Source of the DNA: Paracoccaceae bacterium
GTDB lineage: Bacteria > Pseudomonadota > Alphaproteobacteria > Rhodobacterales > Rhodobacteraceae
Direction: 5' to 3'
DNA: 64,000 bases
Assembly: GCA_028284605.1 (NCBI GenBank)
Contig: JANQRL010000042.1
Span: 1-64,000, forward strand
How positions within the stretch are numbered: position 1 is the stretch's first letter; every line of letters starts with the position of its first letter. Positions 7,928 through 16,071 of this stretch are shown piece after piece. Made by a program: the position numbers and the translations under genes. Below the pieces are notes generated by a model. The model did no database searches. It was given only the letters and a program-made list of their open reading frames with translations, and was not told the origin of the DNA.

Positions 7928-9258
7928 GCACCAAGGCCCTCGCCCTCGACCCGCGCAAGGAAGCGGCGGACAGGCTTTTCGCCCGCAAGCGCCTGATCGC
8001 TTTCTCGGCCCCGGCGCTGATCCTGGCCTACCTGACCTATATCTTCTTCGCCTTCGACATCCCCGGCCTCGCCGAGCGCGCGCGCTGGGACAATGCGGTG
8101 ATCCTGGTTTCAGACACCGTCACCCACAAGGTCCATATCGAGCGCGACAACCGCGACGGGACCGTCGAGGCCGCGGTGGAGGGCGAGCGCAAGGGCGCCT
8201 GGCCCGAGGGCACCTATCCCGATTGGGTCGCGGTCGAGGCGGGGACCACGACCATCGATCTCGGCGATGGCCATATCATCACCTACCTGCCCGATGGCGG
8301 GGTCACCTACGACATTCCCGGCTGGGGCTTCTTCGAGGCGCTGCCGACGCGGACCGAGGGCATCCGCTCGAACCTGCCCGAGGAGGTGCCGGACTGGATC
8401 AATGCCAGCGAGAACCGGATCGCGATCACCACCGAGGCCGGGCGCCTCACCGTCACCCGCAACCGCACCGCCGTCTTCCGCTATTTCGCGGGCTGGGAGC
8501 TCTTCTGGTTCACCCTCGACAGCCCCTATCACGGCAAGGGGGTCGTCGAACTCCTGACCGGGCCGCGCCTCGTGCCGGAGCGGTCGAATGTCGCCGGCAT
8601 GTGGGACGGGTTCTGGAACAACAATATGTGGAACCACGGCGTCGTGGCCTGGGCGCTGGGCGAGACGATCCTGATGGCGTTCCTCGGCACGATGGGGGCG
8701 GCGATGGTGGCGCTGCCCATCGCCTTCCTGGCGGCGCGGAACTTCACCCCCTTTGCCATTCTGCGCGGGGCCGTCCGGCGGCTCCTCGATTTCGTGCGCG
8801 GGGTCGACGCCCTGATCTGGACCATCGTGCTCTCCCGCGCCTTCGGGCCGGGGCCGCTGACCGGGGCGCTGGCGATCCTGATCACCGACTCGGGCACCTT
8901 CGGCAAGATCTTCTCGGAAGCCCTGGAAAACGTGGACGAAAAGCAGATCGAAGGCGTCCAGTCCACCGGCGCCCGCCCGATCCAGCGCTACCGCTTCGGG
9001 GTGATCCCGCAGCTCACCCCGATCCTGCTCTCCCAGGTGCTCTACTTCCTCGAATCGAACACCCGCTCCGCCACGATCATCGGCGCCATCACCGGCGGCG
9101 GCATCGGCCTCCTGCTGACCCAGGCCATCATCACCCAGAAGGATTGGGAGGAGGTCAGCTACTACATCATTCTCGTCATCGTCATGGTCATCGCGATGGA
9201 CTGGTTCTCCGGCTGGCTCCGGCGGCGCCTGATCAAGGGCGGCGAGGGCGGGGAGTGA
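7924..9258 (+). CDS. phnE: Phosphonate ABC transporter permease, second PhnE with large periplasmic insert
   Basis: 444 residues, about 150 more than its partner. After a first transmembrane helix (about 22-45) there is a hydrophilic segment of about 150 residues (about 50-205), predicted extracytoplasmic and rich in short beta-like stretches. The usual MetI permease domain follows, with EAA-loop sequence ALENVDEKQIEGVQSTGA. Related long PhnE forms are known beside short ones in alphaproteobacteria. Translational coupling with the first phnE supports a heterodimer. The extra domain may help dock the binding protein, but nothing in the sequence proves this. Confidence 0.92.
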   Translation: MSTKALALDPRKEAADRLFARKRLIAFSAPALILAYLTYIFFAFDIPGLAERARWDNAVILVSDTVTHKVHIERDNRDGTVEAAVEGERKGAWPEGTYPDWVAVEAGTTTIDLGDGHIITYLPDGGVTYDIPGWGFFEALPTRTEGIRSNLPEEVPDWINASENRIAITTEAGRLTVTRNRTAVFRYFAGWELFWFTLDSPYHGKGVVELLTGPRLVPERSNVAGMWDGFWNNNMWNHGVVAWALGETILMAFLGTMGAAMVALPIAFLAARNFTPFAILRGAVRRLLDFVRGVDALIWTIVLSRAFGPGPLTGALAILITDSGTFGKIFSEALENVDEKQIEGVQSTGARPIQRYRFGVIPQLTPILLSQVLYFLESNTRSATIIGAITGGGIGLLLTQAIITQKDWEEVSYYIILVIVMVIAMDWFSGWLRRRLIKGGEGGE

Positions 9259-9292
9259 TTGACTTCGCCTTGCTCTGGGCTGAAATCGCACC

Positions 9293-9910
9293 ATGGCTCC
9301 GCTCTCCGAGGATACGCCCCTGATCCACGACGGCTGCCGGATCGAGAACACGGAGCTCGGCCGGTTCGTGGAGATCGGCGCCTTCTCCGACATCGTGAAT
9401 TGCGAGATCGGGGACTACTCCTATTGCTCGCGGCGCTGCGATTTTGCCAATGCGAGCATCGGCAAGTTCGTCAATATCGCCTCCGGCGTGCGGATCGGGG
9501 CCACGGACCACCCGCTCCATACCGCCTCGCTGCACCATTTCCTCTATCGCTCGCCGCTCTATTGGGACGATACGGAGACGGATGCCGCGTGGTTCGAGAA
9601 GCGTCGTGCGCGGCGGGCTGTGGTCGGTCATGACACCTGGCTTGGCCACAATGCACAGATCAAACCGGACGTGACGGTTGGACATGGCGCCGTGGTGGGG
9701 GCCGGCGCAGTGGTGACCAAGGATGTCGAACCCTACACCATCGTTACCGGAATGCCGGCGAAGCCGATCCGCCGGCGCCAGCCGCCGGAGATCGCGGAAC
9801 GGCTCATGGCGCTGGGCTGGTGGGATTGGGATCACATGGCGCTGCGGGCGGCGCTGGAGGACTTTCGCAGCCTCGACGCGGAGGCGTTCCTCGAGAAATA
9901 CGAAAGCTGA
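9293..9910 (+). CDS. Left-handed beta-helix (hexapeptide) acetyltransferase of phosphonate clusters
   Basis: 205 residues with repeated hexapeptide motifs (IENTELGRFVEIGAFS, CEIGDYSYC, ASIGKFVNIASGVRIGA) and the acetyl-CoA-site segment VGHDTWLGHNAQIKPDVTVGHGAVVGAGAVV. The candidate catalytic histidine lies in ATDHPLHTAS. This is the xenobiotic-acetyltransferase-like family regularly found in phn operons, where it probably acetylates an aminophosphonate or a ribosyl intermediate. It is a different fold from the GNAT enzyme PhnO. It ends the phnCDEE transcription unit, facing phnM across a palindrome-rich gap. Confidence 0.87.
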   Translation: MAPLSEDTPLIHDGCRIENTELGRFVEIGAFSDIVNCEIGDYSYCSRRCDFANASIGKFVNIASGVRIGATDHPLHTASLHHFLYRSPLYWDDTETDAAWFEKRRARRAVVGHDTWLGHNAQIKPDVTVGHGAVVGAGAVVTKDVEPYTIVTGMPAKPIRRRQPPEIAERLMALGWWDWDHMALRAALEDFRSLDAEAFLEKYES

Positions 9911-9941
9911 CCACGGTCCCGGAATTGATGTCCTGCGGAGT

Positions 9942-9982
9942 CTGATTTTCGCGAAAATCAGGTCCTAGTTTTCGCGAAAACT
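9942..9982. terminator. Two loopless palindromes between convergent genes
   Basis: CTGATTTTCGCGAAAATCAG (9942-9961) and AGTTTTCGCGAAAACT (9967-9982) are perfect palindromes sharing the core TTTTCGCGAAAA. Each is preceded or followed by GCGGAGTCT (9935 and 9984), giving direct repeats as well. They sit between the acetyltransferase and phnM stop codons and can act as a bidirectional terminator. The same core recurs at 50.8 and 53.9 kb. Confidence 0.6.
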
Positions 9983-10023
9983 CGGCGGAGTCTTCGACCG
10001 CGCGCTGCCCCCGATCCACCGGA

Positions 10024-11205
10024 TTACTCCGCCGCGAGCCGGATTTGCGCCTCGCCGGTGACGAAGCGATGCGCCGCACTGCCCGCCAAGAAGGTCAGCC
10101 GCCCGGCCGAGATCGTGCCTTCGACCCGGCGGGTTGCCTTGTCGATGATCGTCAGGTCCGCGCGCTTGCCCGGCGCGATCCGGCCCCGGTCGGGTAGCCG
10201 CAGAATCTCCGCCGGCTTCTCCGAGATCATCGCCCAGGCCGCCGGCAGGTCCAGCACGCCCTGATCCACGAGCGCAAAGGCCGCGTGGCTGAGCGCCGGG
10301 TAGTAATAGTCGGAGACCAGCGCATCGCACTTGCCGGCCCGGATCAGCGACATAGCCGAGATGTTCCCGGCCTGGGAGCCTCCGCGGACCACGTTCGGCG
10401 CGCCGAGCAGCACCGGATCGCCCACCGCCTTGGCCACCGAGGCGGCCTGGAACGAGGTCGGGAATTCGCAGATCTTCGCGCCCAGCATCGAGAACATCTC
10501 GCGGGTTTCGCCATCGGGATCGTCATGGGAGCCGTAGGCGACGCCGTGGCTGTCGAAGGCCTCGGCCAGTTTGCAGAGCCGGCGCGGCACCTCGCGGGCC
10601 CGGTTCTGCGCCTCGCGGACGATCTGCCAATGCTCCTCCGCGCTGCGTCCGTGCTTCGCGGCCCAGCCGGCGAAATCATGCGGCGCGATGGTCCGCATCT
10701 CCATCGCCTCGTCGAGATGGTTGTTAAAGATCACGTAGTCGAGGCCGTAGCGCTCCACCGCCATCAGCAGCCGGTCGGCGCTGTCATGCTCGTGGGTCTC
10801 GTAGCGGATCTGGATGCGCAGATCGGTGAGCGCCTGGGGCCGGTAGAGCGCGAAAGCCTGCAAGAGCGCCTCGGCATAGTCGGGGCTGCGCACGCCGCCC
10901 TCCCAGGACCAGCTCTGGGCGAGCCAGGCGGTGGTGATCCCGTTCGCCGCCGCATCCCGGTCCGTGGCGGCGAGGCCGGTTTCCATCGGGAAGGGCGCGC
11001 GGGGGCGCGGCGCCATGTGCCGCTCGAAGGCGTCGCCATGGAGGTCGATGATCCCCGGCAGGATGTAGTAGCCTGAAAGATCCACCGCCGGAAACGGCCC
11101 GGCGCCGATCCGGCCATCGGCGATCGCGACGGTCCGGTCCTGCATCGCGCCATCGCGGAGCACCGTGGCGCCGGTCAGCCGGAGCGGAGGCAGGTGAGGG
11201 ATCAT
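10024..11205 (-). CDS. phnM: PhnM-like alpha-D-ribose 1-methylphosphonate 5-triphosphate diphosphatase (first copy)
   Basis: 393-residue amidohydrolase-superfamily protein. Metal-site motifs are visible as IDLHGDAFERH, ASDSHG/GSHDD (HGVAYGSHDDPD), EFPTS and VSDYYYP; the C-terminal part (GRIAPGKRADLTII) closes the barrel. PhnM removes pyrophosphate from the ribosyl triphosphonate made by PhnGHIL. A second, more canonical copy lies at 18.0-19.1 kb, and the two differ considerably in sequence, so this one may handle a different phosphonate intermediate. It follows phnF with an 81-bp gap and the same direction, suggesting a phnF-phnM unit. Confidence 0.9.
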   Translation of the reverse strand: MIPHLPPLRLTGATVLRDGAMQDRTVAIADGRIGAGPFPAVDLSGYYILPGIIDLHGDAFERHMAPRPRAPFPMETGLAATDRDAAANGITTAWLAQSWSWEGGVRSPDYAEALLQAFALYRPQALTDLRIQIRYETHEHDSADRLLMAVERYGLDYVIFNNHLDEAMEMRTIAPHDFAGWAAKHGRSAEEHWQIVREAQNRAREVPRRLCKLAEAFDSHGVAYGSHDDPDGETREMFSMLGAKICEFPTSFQAASVAKAVGDPVLLGAPNVVRGGSQAGNISAMSLIRAGKCDALVSDYYYPALSHAAFALVDQGVLDLPAAWAMISEKPAEILRLPDRGRIAPGKRADLTIIDKATRRVEGTISAGRLTFLAGSAAHRFVTGEAQIRLAAE

Positions 11206-11286
11206 CGGGTGCGGGGCCTGAGGCTGAGAAAGGGAAAAGTGGCAAGGAGATACCCTGTGGATATCTCAGGCGTATGACAGCGGCGC

Positions 11287-11997
11287 TCACGCATCGGACA
11301 TCGTGAGCGTGACCCGGTCGCCGGCGAACCAGGTCGTGCCGTATTCGATCGGGCGGCCCTCCGGGTCCTGGTTGATGCCCACCGTTCGAAGCAAGGGCGC
11401 GCCCTCCGCGACGCGGAGCTGGAGCGCCTGGGTGGCCGTGGCGAGCTTGGCGGTGATGCGGGTCGAGGCGCGGGTGTAATCCGCCACGCCGAACCGGGCA
11501 AGGGATTTGGTGACCGACCGGTCCTCCTCCAGCGCCGGCAGCAAATCGGGGAAGCGCGCGGCGGGAAAGACGCTGCGGAACAGCGCGATGGGCTGGGTAT
11601 CGGCGAGCGACAGCCCCTCATAGGCATGGACCTGAGCGCCGGGTTCGAGGGCGAGGGCGTCCATCTCCGCGGGATCGGCGGCGCGGGTTTCGAGCGACAG
11701 GATGTCCTTCGCCGGCATCCGCCCGGCGGCGGCGAGGTTCTGGTGGAACCGCACCCGCTTGCCCATCGGGTAATCGGTCGGCCGCCCGGCGACGAAGACC
11801 CCGGCGCCGCGGCGGGCATGGACCAGCTCCTCCTCCCCGAGATGCCCCAGCGCCCGGCGCACGGTATGCCGGTTCACCCCGAAGCGGCGGGACAGCTCTG
11901 CCTCCGTCGGCAGCTTGTCGCCAGGCGCGTACCGGCCCTGGCCGATCTCATCGATCAGCGTGGTCGCGATGGCGCGCCAGACCGGGGTGCGGGGCAT
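11287..11997 (-). CDS. phnF: GntR-family (HutC/UTRA) regulator of phosphonate metabolism
   Basis: 236 residues with an N-terminal GntR winged helix (YAPGDKLPTEAELSRRFGVNRHTVRRALGHLGEEELV, about 22-60) and a C-terminal UTRA effector domain. The family member encoded in phn clusters is PhnF, a cytoplasmic repressor. It is divergent from phnG with 94 bp between starts, where TGTCTAG-type repeats offer candidate binding sites. The ligand cannot be read from the sequence. Confidence 0.92.
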   Translation of the reverse strand: MPRTPVWRAIATTLIDEIGQGRYAPGDKLPTEAELSRRFGVNRHTVRRALGHLGEEELVHARRGAGVFVAGRPTDYPMGKRVRFHQNLAAAGRMPAKDILSLETRAADPAEMDALALEPGAQVHAYEGLSLADTQPIALFRSVFPAARFPDLLPALEEDRSVTKSLARFGVADYTRASTRITAKLATATQALQLRVAEGAPLLRTVGINQDPEGRPIEYGTTWFAGDRVTLTMSDA

Positions 11998-12091
11998 GTG
12001 TCACCAAATCTTCACGTCGCCCGGCATTGCAGCCTCAGGGCGACTCGGTTAGTATTTGTCTAGTTGTATAGTATCTGGCGAAGCTGTCTAG
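11998..12091. promoter_or_regulatory. phnF-phnG divergent control region
   Basis: Three related heptamers lie just before phnG: TGTCTAG (12057), TGTATAG (12065) and TGTCTAG (12085). GntR/HutC regulators such as PhnF bind sites of this kind, so these are candidate operators. TATAGT at 12067 could be the phnG -10 element, which would place the repressor over the promoter. GTGTCAC (11998) followed eleven bases later by TCTTCAC resembles a Pho box but lies far from that -10, so PhoB control here is weakly supported. Confidence 0.5.
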
Positions 12092-12550
12092 ATGACCTCT
12101 GCACCCGACACCAAGGAAGAGAATTCCGCCCGCAAGCGCTGGCTCGCGATCCTCGCCAAGACGCCCCATGCGCGGCTGCTGGCATTGACCGAGGGGCTTT
12201 CGGCGCCGCACGAGGTGCTGCGCGCGCCCGAGATCGGGGCGGTGATGGTGCGCGGTCGCGCCGGAGGCACCGGGGCGGCGTTCAATCTGGGTGAAATGAC
12301 GGTGACACGGTGCTCGGTTCGCTTGGCCGAGGGGCCGGTGGGCCATGGCTATGTGCAGGGGCGGTCGAAGGAGGCGGCGCTGCGGGCGGCTCTGGTGGAT
12401 GGGATGATGCAGACCGCGGTGTCCAGTCAACTTGAGGCGGAGGTCTTGAAACCTCTTGCAGCGGAGGCCGCGGCACGCGTCCGGGACCGGGCCGAGAAGG
12501 CAGCGGCCACGAAGGTCGATTTCTTCACCCTCGTGCGGGGAGAGGCGTGA
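12092..12550 (+). CDS. phnG: C-P lyase subunit PhnG
   Basis: 152 residues. Family features include RKRWLAILAKTPHARL near the N-terminus, LGEMTVTRCSVRL and GHGYVQGRSKEAALRAAL in the middle, and TKVDFFTLVRGE at the end. PhnG is part of the PhnGHIJ core complex and assists PhnI in coupling phosphonate to ribose triphosphate. The stop overlaps the phnH start by one base, beginning a tightly packed phnGHI series. Confidence 0.94.
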   Translation: MTSAPDTKEENSARKRWLAILAKTPHARLLALTEGLSAPHEVLRAPEIGAVMVRGRAGGTGAAFNLGEMTVTRCSVRLAEGPVGHGYVQGRSKEAALRAALVDGMMQTAVSSQLEAEVLKPLAAEAAARVRDRAEKAAATKVDFFTLVRGEA

Positions 12551-13107
12551 TGTCGGCGCTTGCCGGAGGGTTCACCGACGCGCCGGTCGAGGCGGCCCGG
12601 GCCTTTCGCGGGATCATGGAGGCCATGGCGCGGCCCGGCCGGATCGAAATGGTGGCCGGTGCCGTGCCCCCGGCGCCGCTCTCGCCCGCCGCCGGCGCGG
12701 TTCTGCTGACCCTCTGCGACCCTGAAACACCGCTCCATCTGGCGGGTGAAACCGATTGCAGCCCCGTGCGCGACTGGGTCACGTTTCATTGCGGCGCGCC
12801 GCTTGTGGCGGCGGAGGCGGCGGCCTTCGCCCTTGGCGACTGGGCGGCACTGCAACCCGTTTCACGCTTCGCCATCGGCACGCCGGACTATCCCGACCGC
12901 TCCGCCACCCTGATCGTCGAGATGCCCGAGCTGCTTGCCGAAGGTGCGGTCCTGCGCGGCCCCGGGATCGCCGACACGGCGGCCCTTAACCTGCCGGAGA
13001 TTGAGGCGTTTCAGGCCAACCGGCGGCTTTTCCCGCTCGGGTTCGACGTTCTCTTCACAAGCGGCAACCGGGTCGCGGCGCTGCCACGCTCCACGGAGGT
13101 CGGCTGA
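12550..13107 (+). CDS. phnH: C-P lyase subunit PhnH
   Basis: 185 residues from the ATG overlapping the phnG stop; a GTG one codon earlier is possible. The family opening (GGFTDAPVEAARAFRGIMEAMARPGRIE) and the C-terminal GPGI...FPLGFDVLFTSGNRVAALPRST are typical. PhnH is a structural partner in the PhnGHIJ core. It overlaps phnI by one base. Confidence 0.94.
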   Translation: MSALAGGFTDAPVEAARAFRGIMEAMARPGRIEMVAGAVPPAPLSPAAGAVLLTLCDPETPLHLAGETDCSPVRDWVTFHCGAPLVAAEAAAFALGDWAALQPVSRFAIGTPDYPDRSATLIVEMPELLAEGAVLRGPGIADTAALNLPEIEAFQANRRLFPLGFDVLFTSGNRVAALPRSTEVG

Positions 13108-14183
13108 TGTATGTCGCGGTGAAGGGGGGCGAACGGGCGATCGAGGCCGCCCATGCCTGGCTCGCGGAGGAGCGGCGCGGTGATGTCGAGGTGCAGGAGC
13201 TCTCTGTCGCGCAGATCCGCGAGCAGATGTCCCTCGCCGTGGCCCGGGTGATGGCCGAGGGCTCGCTCTACGATCCGGATCTCGCGGCGCTGGCGATCAA
13301 ACAGGCGCGGGGCGATCTGATCGAGGCGATCTTCCTGATGCGCGCCTACCGCACGACGCTGCCCCGGTTCGGCGCCTCGCGGCCGGTCGAGACCGGGGAC
13401 ATGGCCTGCGACCGCCGCATCTCGGCCACCTTCAAGGACCTCCCCGGCGGGCAGGTCCTAGGGCCGACCTTCGACTACACGCACCGGCTCCTCGATTTCA
13501 AACTGGCGGCCGAAGGCGGCGCCGAGCCGGCCCCAAGGGCCGAACCGGCGCCGGAGGCCGTCCCCCATGTGATGGGCTTTCTCAATCAGGAGGGCCTGAT
13601 CGAGACGGAAGCCTCGTCCGATGCCGCCCCGCCGGACCTGACCCGCGAACCTCTCGAACTGCCCGCCGACCGCCCGCTCCGGCTTCAGGCCCTGGCCCGG
13701 GGCGACGAGGGGTTCCTCCTCGGCCTCGCCTATTCGACCCAGCGCGGCTATGGCCGCAACCACGCCTTTGTCGGCGAATTGCGGCTCGGCACCTGTGCGG
13801 TGGAGATGGATATCCCCGAGCTTGGCTTCGCCATCGAGATCGGCGAGGTGGAGCTGACCGAATGCGAGACCGTCAACCAGTTCACCGGCTCGAAGACCGA
13901 ACCGCCGCAATTCACCCGCGGCTATGGCCTCGTCTTCGGGCGGGCGGAGCGCAAGGCGATCTCTATGGCCCTGGTCGACCGGGCGCTGAGGGCCGAGGAG
14001 CTGGGCGAAGACCTCTCCGGTGCCCCGGCCCAGGACACGGAATTCGTCCTCGCCCATGCCGATAACATCCAAGCGACGGGATTTCTTGAGCACATAAAAC
14101 TCCCGCATTACGTGGACTTCCAGGCCGAACTTGAACTTGTGCGCAAACTTCGCGCGGGCGTTACCCGGGAGGCGGCGGAATGA
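13107..14183 (+). CDS. phnI: C-P lyase subunit PhnI
   Basis: 358 residues opening MYVAVKGGERAIEAAHAWL, the conserved PhnI start. Further landmarks are RDLPGGQVLGPTFDYTHRLLDF-like sequence (DLPGGQVLGPTFDYTHRLL) and GYGRNHAFVGELR. PhnI is the nucleosidase/transferase that displaces adenine from ATP to attach methylphosphonate to ribose triphosphate. Length matches the family. It normally abuts phnJ, but here 259 bp separate them, carrying a possible antisense small gene. Confidence 0.95.
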   Translation: MYVAVKGGERAIEAAHAWLAEERRGDVEVQELSVAQIREQMSLAVARVMAEGSLYDPDLAALAIKQARGDLIEAIFLMRAYRTTLPRFGASRPVETGDMACDRRISATFKDLPGGQVLGPTFDYTHRLLDFKLAAEGGAEPAPRAEPAPEAVPHVMGFLNQEGLIETEASSDAAPPDLTREPLELPADRPLRLQALARGDEGFLLGLAYSTQRGYGRNHAFVGELRLGTCAVEMDIPELGFAIEIGEVELTECETVNQFTGSKTEPPQFTRGYGLVFGRAERKAISMALVDRALRAEELGEDLSGAPAQDTEFVLAHADNIQATGFLEHIKLPHYVDFQAELELVRKLRAGVTREAAE

Positions 14184-14185
14184 CC

Positions 14186-14413
14186 CTATTCGCCACCACC
14201 TGCGTCGGAGCCGCCGTCCCCGCTGTCCGGACCCGACATGCGACCGGCGGCGTCTCCACGCAGATCGCCGACATGGCGGCCTTCATCGCGAACCATCGGC
14301 GACCGACGGCCGCCGCCACTCTGCGGTCCCTGTCGATAGCGCATGAGAACAAGTGCCGCGAAAGCCCCCAGTATAGTGGCGATGAGGCCGGTGACGAACA
14401 TCCACTGATCCAT
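14186..14413 (-). CDS. Possible small single-span membrane protein, antisense within the phnI-phnJ gap
   Basis: 75 residues with one clear transmembrane helix (MFVTGLIATILGAFAALVLMRY, about 5-26) and a Gly/Arg-rich hydrophilic tail. AAGGAA stands about nine bases before the ATG. The opposite strand holds an open frame of 88 codons that overlaps the phnI stop and phnJ start exactly, but its product looks non-protein-like. I favour the membrane-protein strand; neither is certain, and this could be untranslated spacer. Confidence 0.42.
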   Translation of the reverse strand: MDQWMFVTGLIATILGAFAALVLMRYRQGPQSGGGRRSPMVRDEGRHVGDLRGDAAGRMSGPDSGDGGSDAGGGE

Positions 14414-14442
14414 ACGCGTCCATTCCTTCCGGGGCTTGCAAC

Positions 14443-15303
14443 GTGACCGACTACAACTTCGCCTATCTTGACGAGCAGACCAAGCGGATGATCCGCCGCG
14501 CCATCCTGAAGGCGCTCGCGGTCCCCGGCTATCAGGTCCCCTTCGCCAGCCGCGAGATGCCGATGCCCTATGGCTGGGGTACCGGCGGGGTGCAGGTCTC
14601 CGCCGCGGTGCTGACCCCCGAGGACCGCATGAAGGTGATCGATCAGGGCGCCGACGACACCACCAACGCCGTCTCGATCCGCCAGTTCTTCGAGAAGACC
14701 GCCGGGGTCGCGACCACCACCCAGACCGCCGAGGCCAGCGTCATTCAGACCCGGCACCGCATCCCCGAAACCCCGCTCACCGAGGGCCAGATCCTCGTCT
14801 ACCAGGTGCCGATCCCGGAACCCCTGCGCTTTCTCGAACCGCGCGAGACCGAGACCCGCAAGATGCACGCGCTGGAGGAATACGGGCTGATGCATGTGCG
14901 GCTCTATGAGGATATCGCCCGCCACGGCCATATCGCGACCTCTTACGCCTATCCGGTGCGGATCGAGGGGCGCTATGTCATGGACCCGTCGCCGATCCCG
15001 AAATTCGATAATCCAAAGATGGAGATGGCGGCGATCCAGCTCTTCGGCGCCGGCCGCGAGCAGCGCATCTACGCCCTGCCGCCCCATACGAAAGTGGTCA
15101 GCCTCGACTTCGACGATCACCCTTTCGAGGCCAGCAAGCCGGACGTGCCCTGCGCGCTCTGCGGCGCGGTGGATGCCTATCTCGACGAGGTGATCACCGA
15201 CGATGCCGGCGGGCGGATGTTCGTCTGCTCCGATACCGACCATTGCGAGAGGCGCCGCGCGGCGGGCCATAGGGGGCCGGTCGCAGAGGAGGACGCCGCA
15301 TGA
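14443..15303 (+). CDS. phnJ: Carbon-phosphorus lyase, radical SAM subunit PhnJ
   Basis: 286 residues, GTG start. It carries the four conserved cysteines of the family: Cys237 and Cys240 (PCALC), Cys262 and Cys268 (FVCSDTDHC), spaced as in E. coli Cys241/244/266/272. These hold the [4Fe-4S] cluster and the thiyl-forming cysteine. Gly29 in AVPGYQVPF corresponds to the glycyl-radical site. PhnJ breaks the C-P bond to release the alkane and a ribosyl cyclic phosphate. Its stop overlaps phnK (ATGA). Confidence 0.96.
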   Translation: MTDYNFAYLDEQTKRMIRRAILKALAVPGYQVPFASREMPMPYGWGTGGVQVSAAVLTPEDRMKVIDQGADDTTNAVSIRQFFEKTAGVATTTQTAEASVIQTRHRIPETPLTEGQILVYQVPIPEPLRFLEPRETETRKMHALEEYGLMHVRLYEDIARHGHIATSYAYPVRIEGRYVMDPSPIPKFDNPKMEMAAIQLFGAGREQRIYALPPHTKVVSLDFDDHPFEASKPDVPCALCGAVDAYLDEVITDDAGGRMFVCSDTDHCERRRAAGHRGPVAEEDAA

Positions 15304-16070
15304 CCCCGCTTCTGTCCGTCTCCGGTCTCTCCAAACACTATGGCGCGCAAATCGGCTGTGCGGACGTCAGTTTCGACCTCTTTCCTGGAGAGGTGATGGG
15401 CATCGTCGGCGAGAGCGGCTCGGGCAAGTCCACCCTGCTCTCCTGCCTCGCCGGGCATCTGGTGCCGGACAGCGGCGCGGTGATTTACGACACCCGCGCC
15501 GAAGGGCCAAGGGATGTGATCACGATGAGCGAGCCGGAGCGGCGCATGCTCGGCCGCACCGATTGGGCCTTCGTGCATCAGAACCCGCGGGACGGGCTGC
15601 GCATGGCGGTCAGTGCCGGCGGCAATGTCGGCGAGCGGCTGATGGCCACGGGCGCGCGGCATTACGGCGATATCCGAGCGGCGGCGGAGGACTGGCTCGG
15701 CCGGGTGGAGATCGACCCGCGCCGCATCGACGACCGCCCGGCGACGTTCTCCGGCGGCATGCAGCAGCGGCTCCAGATCGCGCGGAACCTGGTGACCGGG
15801 CCTCGGCTCGTGTTCATGGACGAGCCTACCGGCGGGCTCGATGTCAGCGTGCAGGCGCGGCTCCTCGACCTTCTGCGCGGGTTGGTCCGGCAGATGGGGC
15901 TGAGCGCGGTGATCGTCACCCATGACCTCGCCGTGGTGCGGCTCCTGGCCGACCGGCTGATGGTGATGAAGGGCGGTTTCGTGGTGGAGGCGGGGCTCAC
16001 CGACCAGGTGCTCGACGACCCGCAGCACGGCTATACCCAGCTATTGGTCAGTTCGGTGCTTCAGGTATGA
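15300..16070 (+). CDS. phnK: C-P lyase ATP-binding subunit PhnK
   Basis: 256-residue ABC-type ATPase: Walker A GESGSGKST, signature FSGGMQQRLQIARNL, Walker B LVFMDEPTGGLDVS, H-loop VTHDLAVVRLLADR. The long segment between Walker A and the signature and the ending QVLDDPQHGYTQLLVSSVLQ are PhnK features. PhnK binds the core complex through PhnJ rather than a membrane channel. One base separates it from phnL. Confidence 0.94.
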   Translation: MTPLLSVSGLSKHYGAQIGCADVSFDLFPGEVMGIVGESGSGKSTLLSCLAGHLVPDSGAVIYDTRAEGPRDVITMSEPERRMLGRTDWAFVHQNPRDGLRMAVSAGGNVGERLMATGARHYGDIRAAAEDWLGRVEIDPRRIDDRPATFSGGMQQRLQIARNLVTGPRLVFMDEPTGGLDVSVQARLLDLLRGLVRQMGLSAVIVTHDLAVVRLLADRLMVMKGGFVVEAGLTDQVLDDPQHGYTQLLVSSVLQV

Positions 16071-16071
16071 T

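Noticed and set aside
11998-12015. A second Pho box controlling phnG
   Set aside because: Only one of two 7-mers matches well and the only visible -10 lies about 50 bp further downstream, too far for usual PhoB activation.
14180-14446. Plus-strand 88-codon frame between phnI and phnJ as an annotated gene
   Set aside because: It overlaps both neighbours neatly, but the product has no hydrophobic core, domain or composition typical of a protein; left as part of a finding instead.
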